6,528 nt of DNA from Actinomycetota bacterium (GTDB taxonomy: Bacteria; Actinomycetota; AC-67): positions 1-6,528 of the forward strand of contig VAYV01000176.1 in NCBI GenBank assembly GCA_005883175.1. The letters are read 5' to 3'. The notes beneath the pieces were generated by a model that searched no databases, was not told where the DNA came from, and saw nothing but the letters and a program-made list of their open reading frames with translations. Position 1 is the stretch's first letter, and every line of letters begins with the position of its first letter. The position numbers and the translations under genes are program-made. Positions 5,647 through 6,528 of the stretch are shown piece by piece.

Positions 5647-5699
5647 GCGTCCTCCGGGATCAAGTTATCTGAGGCTAGCGCAGGAAGCCGGTGGTTCCG

Positions 5700-6528
5700 T
5701 TAAGGCTTGACCTCGAGCCACTTGGTGACCTCGAGCGTGGTGTCGCCGAAGCCGACCACACGTTCGATGCGGGAGTCGTACGTAAGGCTCTGGTTGTTCT
5801 TGATCTGGATGCTGTCCGAGTAGATCGCTCCGAACTGGATCGCGTTGTTCTTGACCGCGACCGGACCGTACGGCGTGTAGACGAGGACGGCGGTGTTTCC
5901 CGACGTCGCGAAGTTGTTCTTCAGGTGGACGGCGCACTCACTCTTGTCTTGGTTGAGATCGCAGTTGCTCCCCGTCGGCGGCTTGTACGTCGAGACCAGG
6001 ATCGCTACTGCGTTGGTCGTCTGGTCCGTCGTCCCGTTGGTGAAGATCGGCGTGTTGGTGATGATATTCAGATCCCCTGTGACGACCGCCTTCGTCAGGT
6101 CGATGCGATTGTCCTGGTTCACCGGCGAGGACTGGTTGATGTAGAAGGTGCCCGAAAGCTGGTTGCTGTGGCTCGAGAGGTAGCTCTGGAAGTCCGAGAC
6201 GGCGGTCGCGGAACTCGTTGTCGCCGTGCCGAACTCGTGGAGCGTCGTCGGGTCGTAGTTGCTCGCCGAGTACGTGAAGGCCGGCATCGCGATCGCGGCC
6301 GGGGCGGCGGTGCAAACGTTGTTGTTCACCGTGCCGCCGGCCGTCCCGGACCCCGTGAACGTTCCCCACGTTGTCACGTCGCCGCCGATGGTGGCTCCGC
6401 CGTCGGCCCGCACCTTGTAGTTCGCGGGATTCGCGCCTCCGCACGTGATCGGGTCGGGAGGGTTCGTCACCGACGCCTTCGCCCAGCCATCAACGGAGGC
6501 GTTCTGGTCGACAAAGATCGCGTAGCCG
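5700..6528 (-). CDS. C-terminal part of an extracellular, probably pilus-associated protein (PilX-like), 5'-truncated
   Basis: The frame is open to the window edge, so the gene starts outside; 275 residues are visible. A GTG at 6470 is internal, because coding sequence (YAIFVDQNASVDGWAKA) continues upstream of it. The protein is rich in Ser, Thr, Asn and Gly and has no membrane helix in the visible part. Short repeating strand-turn patterns such as ADGGATIGGDVTTWGTFTGSG (residues 41-61) and GAIYSDSIQIKNNQSLTYDSRI (233-254) suggest a beta-helix or beta-sandwich surface domain. Four cysteines (C29, C72, C189, C198) could form disulfides. It ends in KWLEVKP. The GAIYSDxxIxxNxxLTYD pattern and the position directly before pilD suggest a PilX-like minor pilus protein, whose hydrophobic prepilin N-terminus would lie outside the window. 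A non-pilus surface protein remains possible. Confidence 0.65.
   Translation of the reverse strand, partial: GYAIFVDQNASVDGWAKASVTNPPDPITCGGANPANYKVRADGGATIGGDVTTWGTFTGSGTAGGTVNNNVCTAAPAAIAMPAFTYSASNYDPTTLHEFGTATTSSATAVSDFQSYLSSHSNQLSGTFYINQSSPVNQDNRIDLTKAVVTGDLNIITNTPIFTNGTTDQTTNAVAILVSTYKPPTGSNCDLNQDKSECAVHLKNNFATSGNTAVLVYTPYGPVAVKNNAIQFGAIYSDSIQIKNNQSLTYDSRIERVVGFGDTTLEVTKWLEVKP

Noticed and set aside
5647..5699. Possible promoter (TAACTT box) and weak hairpin between the surface-protein gene and pilD
   Set aside because: There is no -35 match at proper spacing, and the hairpin has only 4-bp arms with no U tract. Simple cotranscription is more likely.

Overview
This GC-rich window reads almost entirely on the minus strand, so transcription runs from high to low coordinates. 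It looks like the chromosome of a high-GC actinomycete-type bacterium. The chorismate synthase carries stretches typical of actinobacterial AroC (TAGESHG, RASARETAARVA, RSDVCAVPAAGVV, EKFGGDSLAET). Several genes start with GTG, coding regions favour G or C at third positions, and aroC appears to be leaderless. The exact class is not resolved, and it could be an uncultured or environmental lineage.

In the direction of transcription the layout is as follows. (1) About 5700-6528 holds the 3' part of a Ser/Thr/Asn/Gly-rich extracellular protein, probably pilus-associated (PilX-like or a minor pilus component), cut by the window edge. (2) 4873-5646 is pilD, a bifunctional prepilin peptidase/N-methyltransferase. 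(3) A 211-base intergenic region (4662-4872) is less GC-rich and dense in repeats. It contains a promoter candidate, a possible 13-codon leader ORF and a small GUGA-loop hairpin just before a ribosome binding site. (4) 4455-4661 encodes a 68-residue excisionase/MerR-type helix-turn-helix protein. (5) pilM, pilN, pilO and a PilP-like gene follow (4441-1649), each joined to the next by a 4-base ATGA overlap. They encode the inner-membrane alignment complex of a type IV pilus. (6) A UUCG-loop intrinsic terminator lies at 1552-1583. (7) aroC starts from its own leaderless-type promoter and is joined to aroK by a GTGA overlap. aroK runs off the low end of the window.

The window therefore combines a type IV pilus assembly locus with a separate shikimate/chorismate operon. 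PilD processes prepilins. PilM in the cytoplasm docks on the N-terminal tail of PilN, and PilN and PilO (with the PilP-like protein) form the membrane frame linking the motor to the growing pilus. The motor ATPases, the PilC platform and the main pilins are not in the window. No secretin gene (pilQ) follows the PilP-like gene, as expected for a single-membrane cell. The most interesting parts are the regulator at the head of pilMNO with operator-like repeats over its promoter, the GspC-like form of the PilP-position protein, and a pil-aro neighbourhood that recalls pilMNOPQ-aroKB of gammaproteobacteria. No CRISPR array, tRNA, rRNA, insertion sequence or clear new defence-type system was seen.
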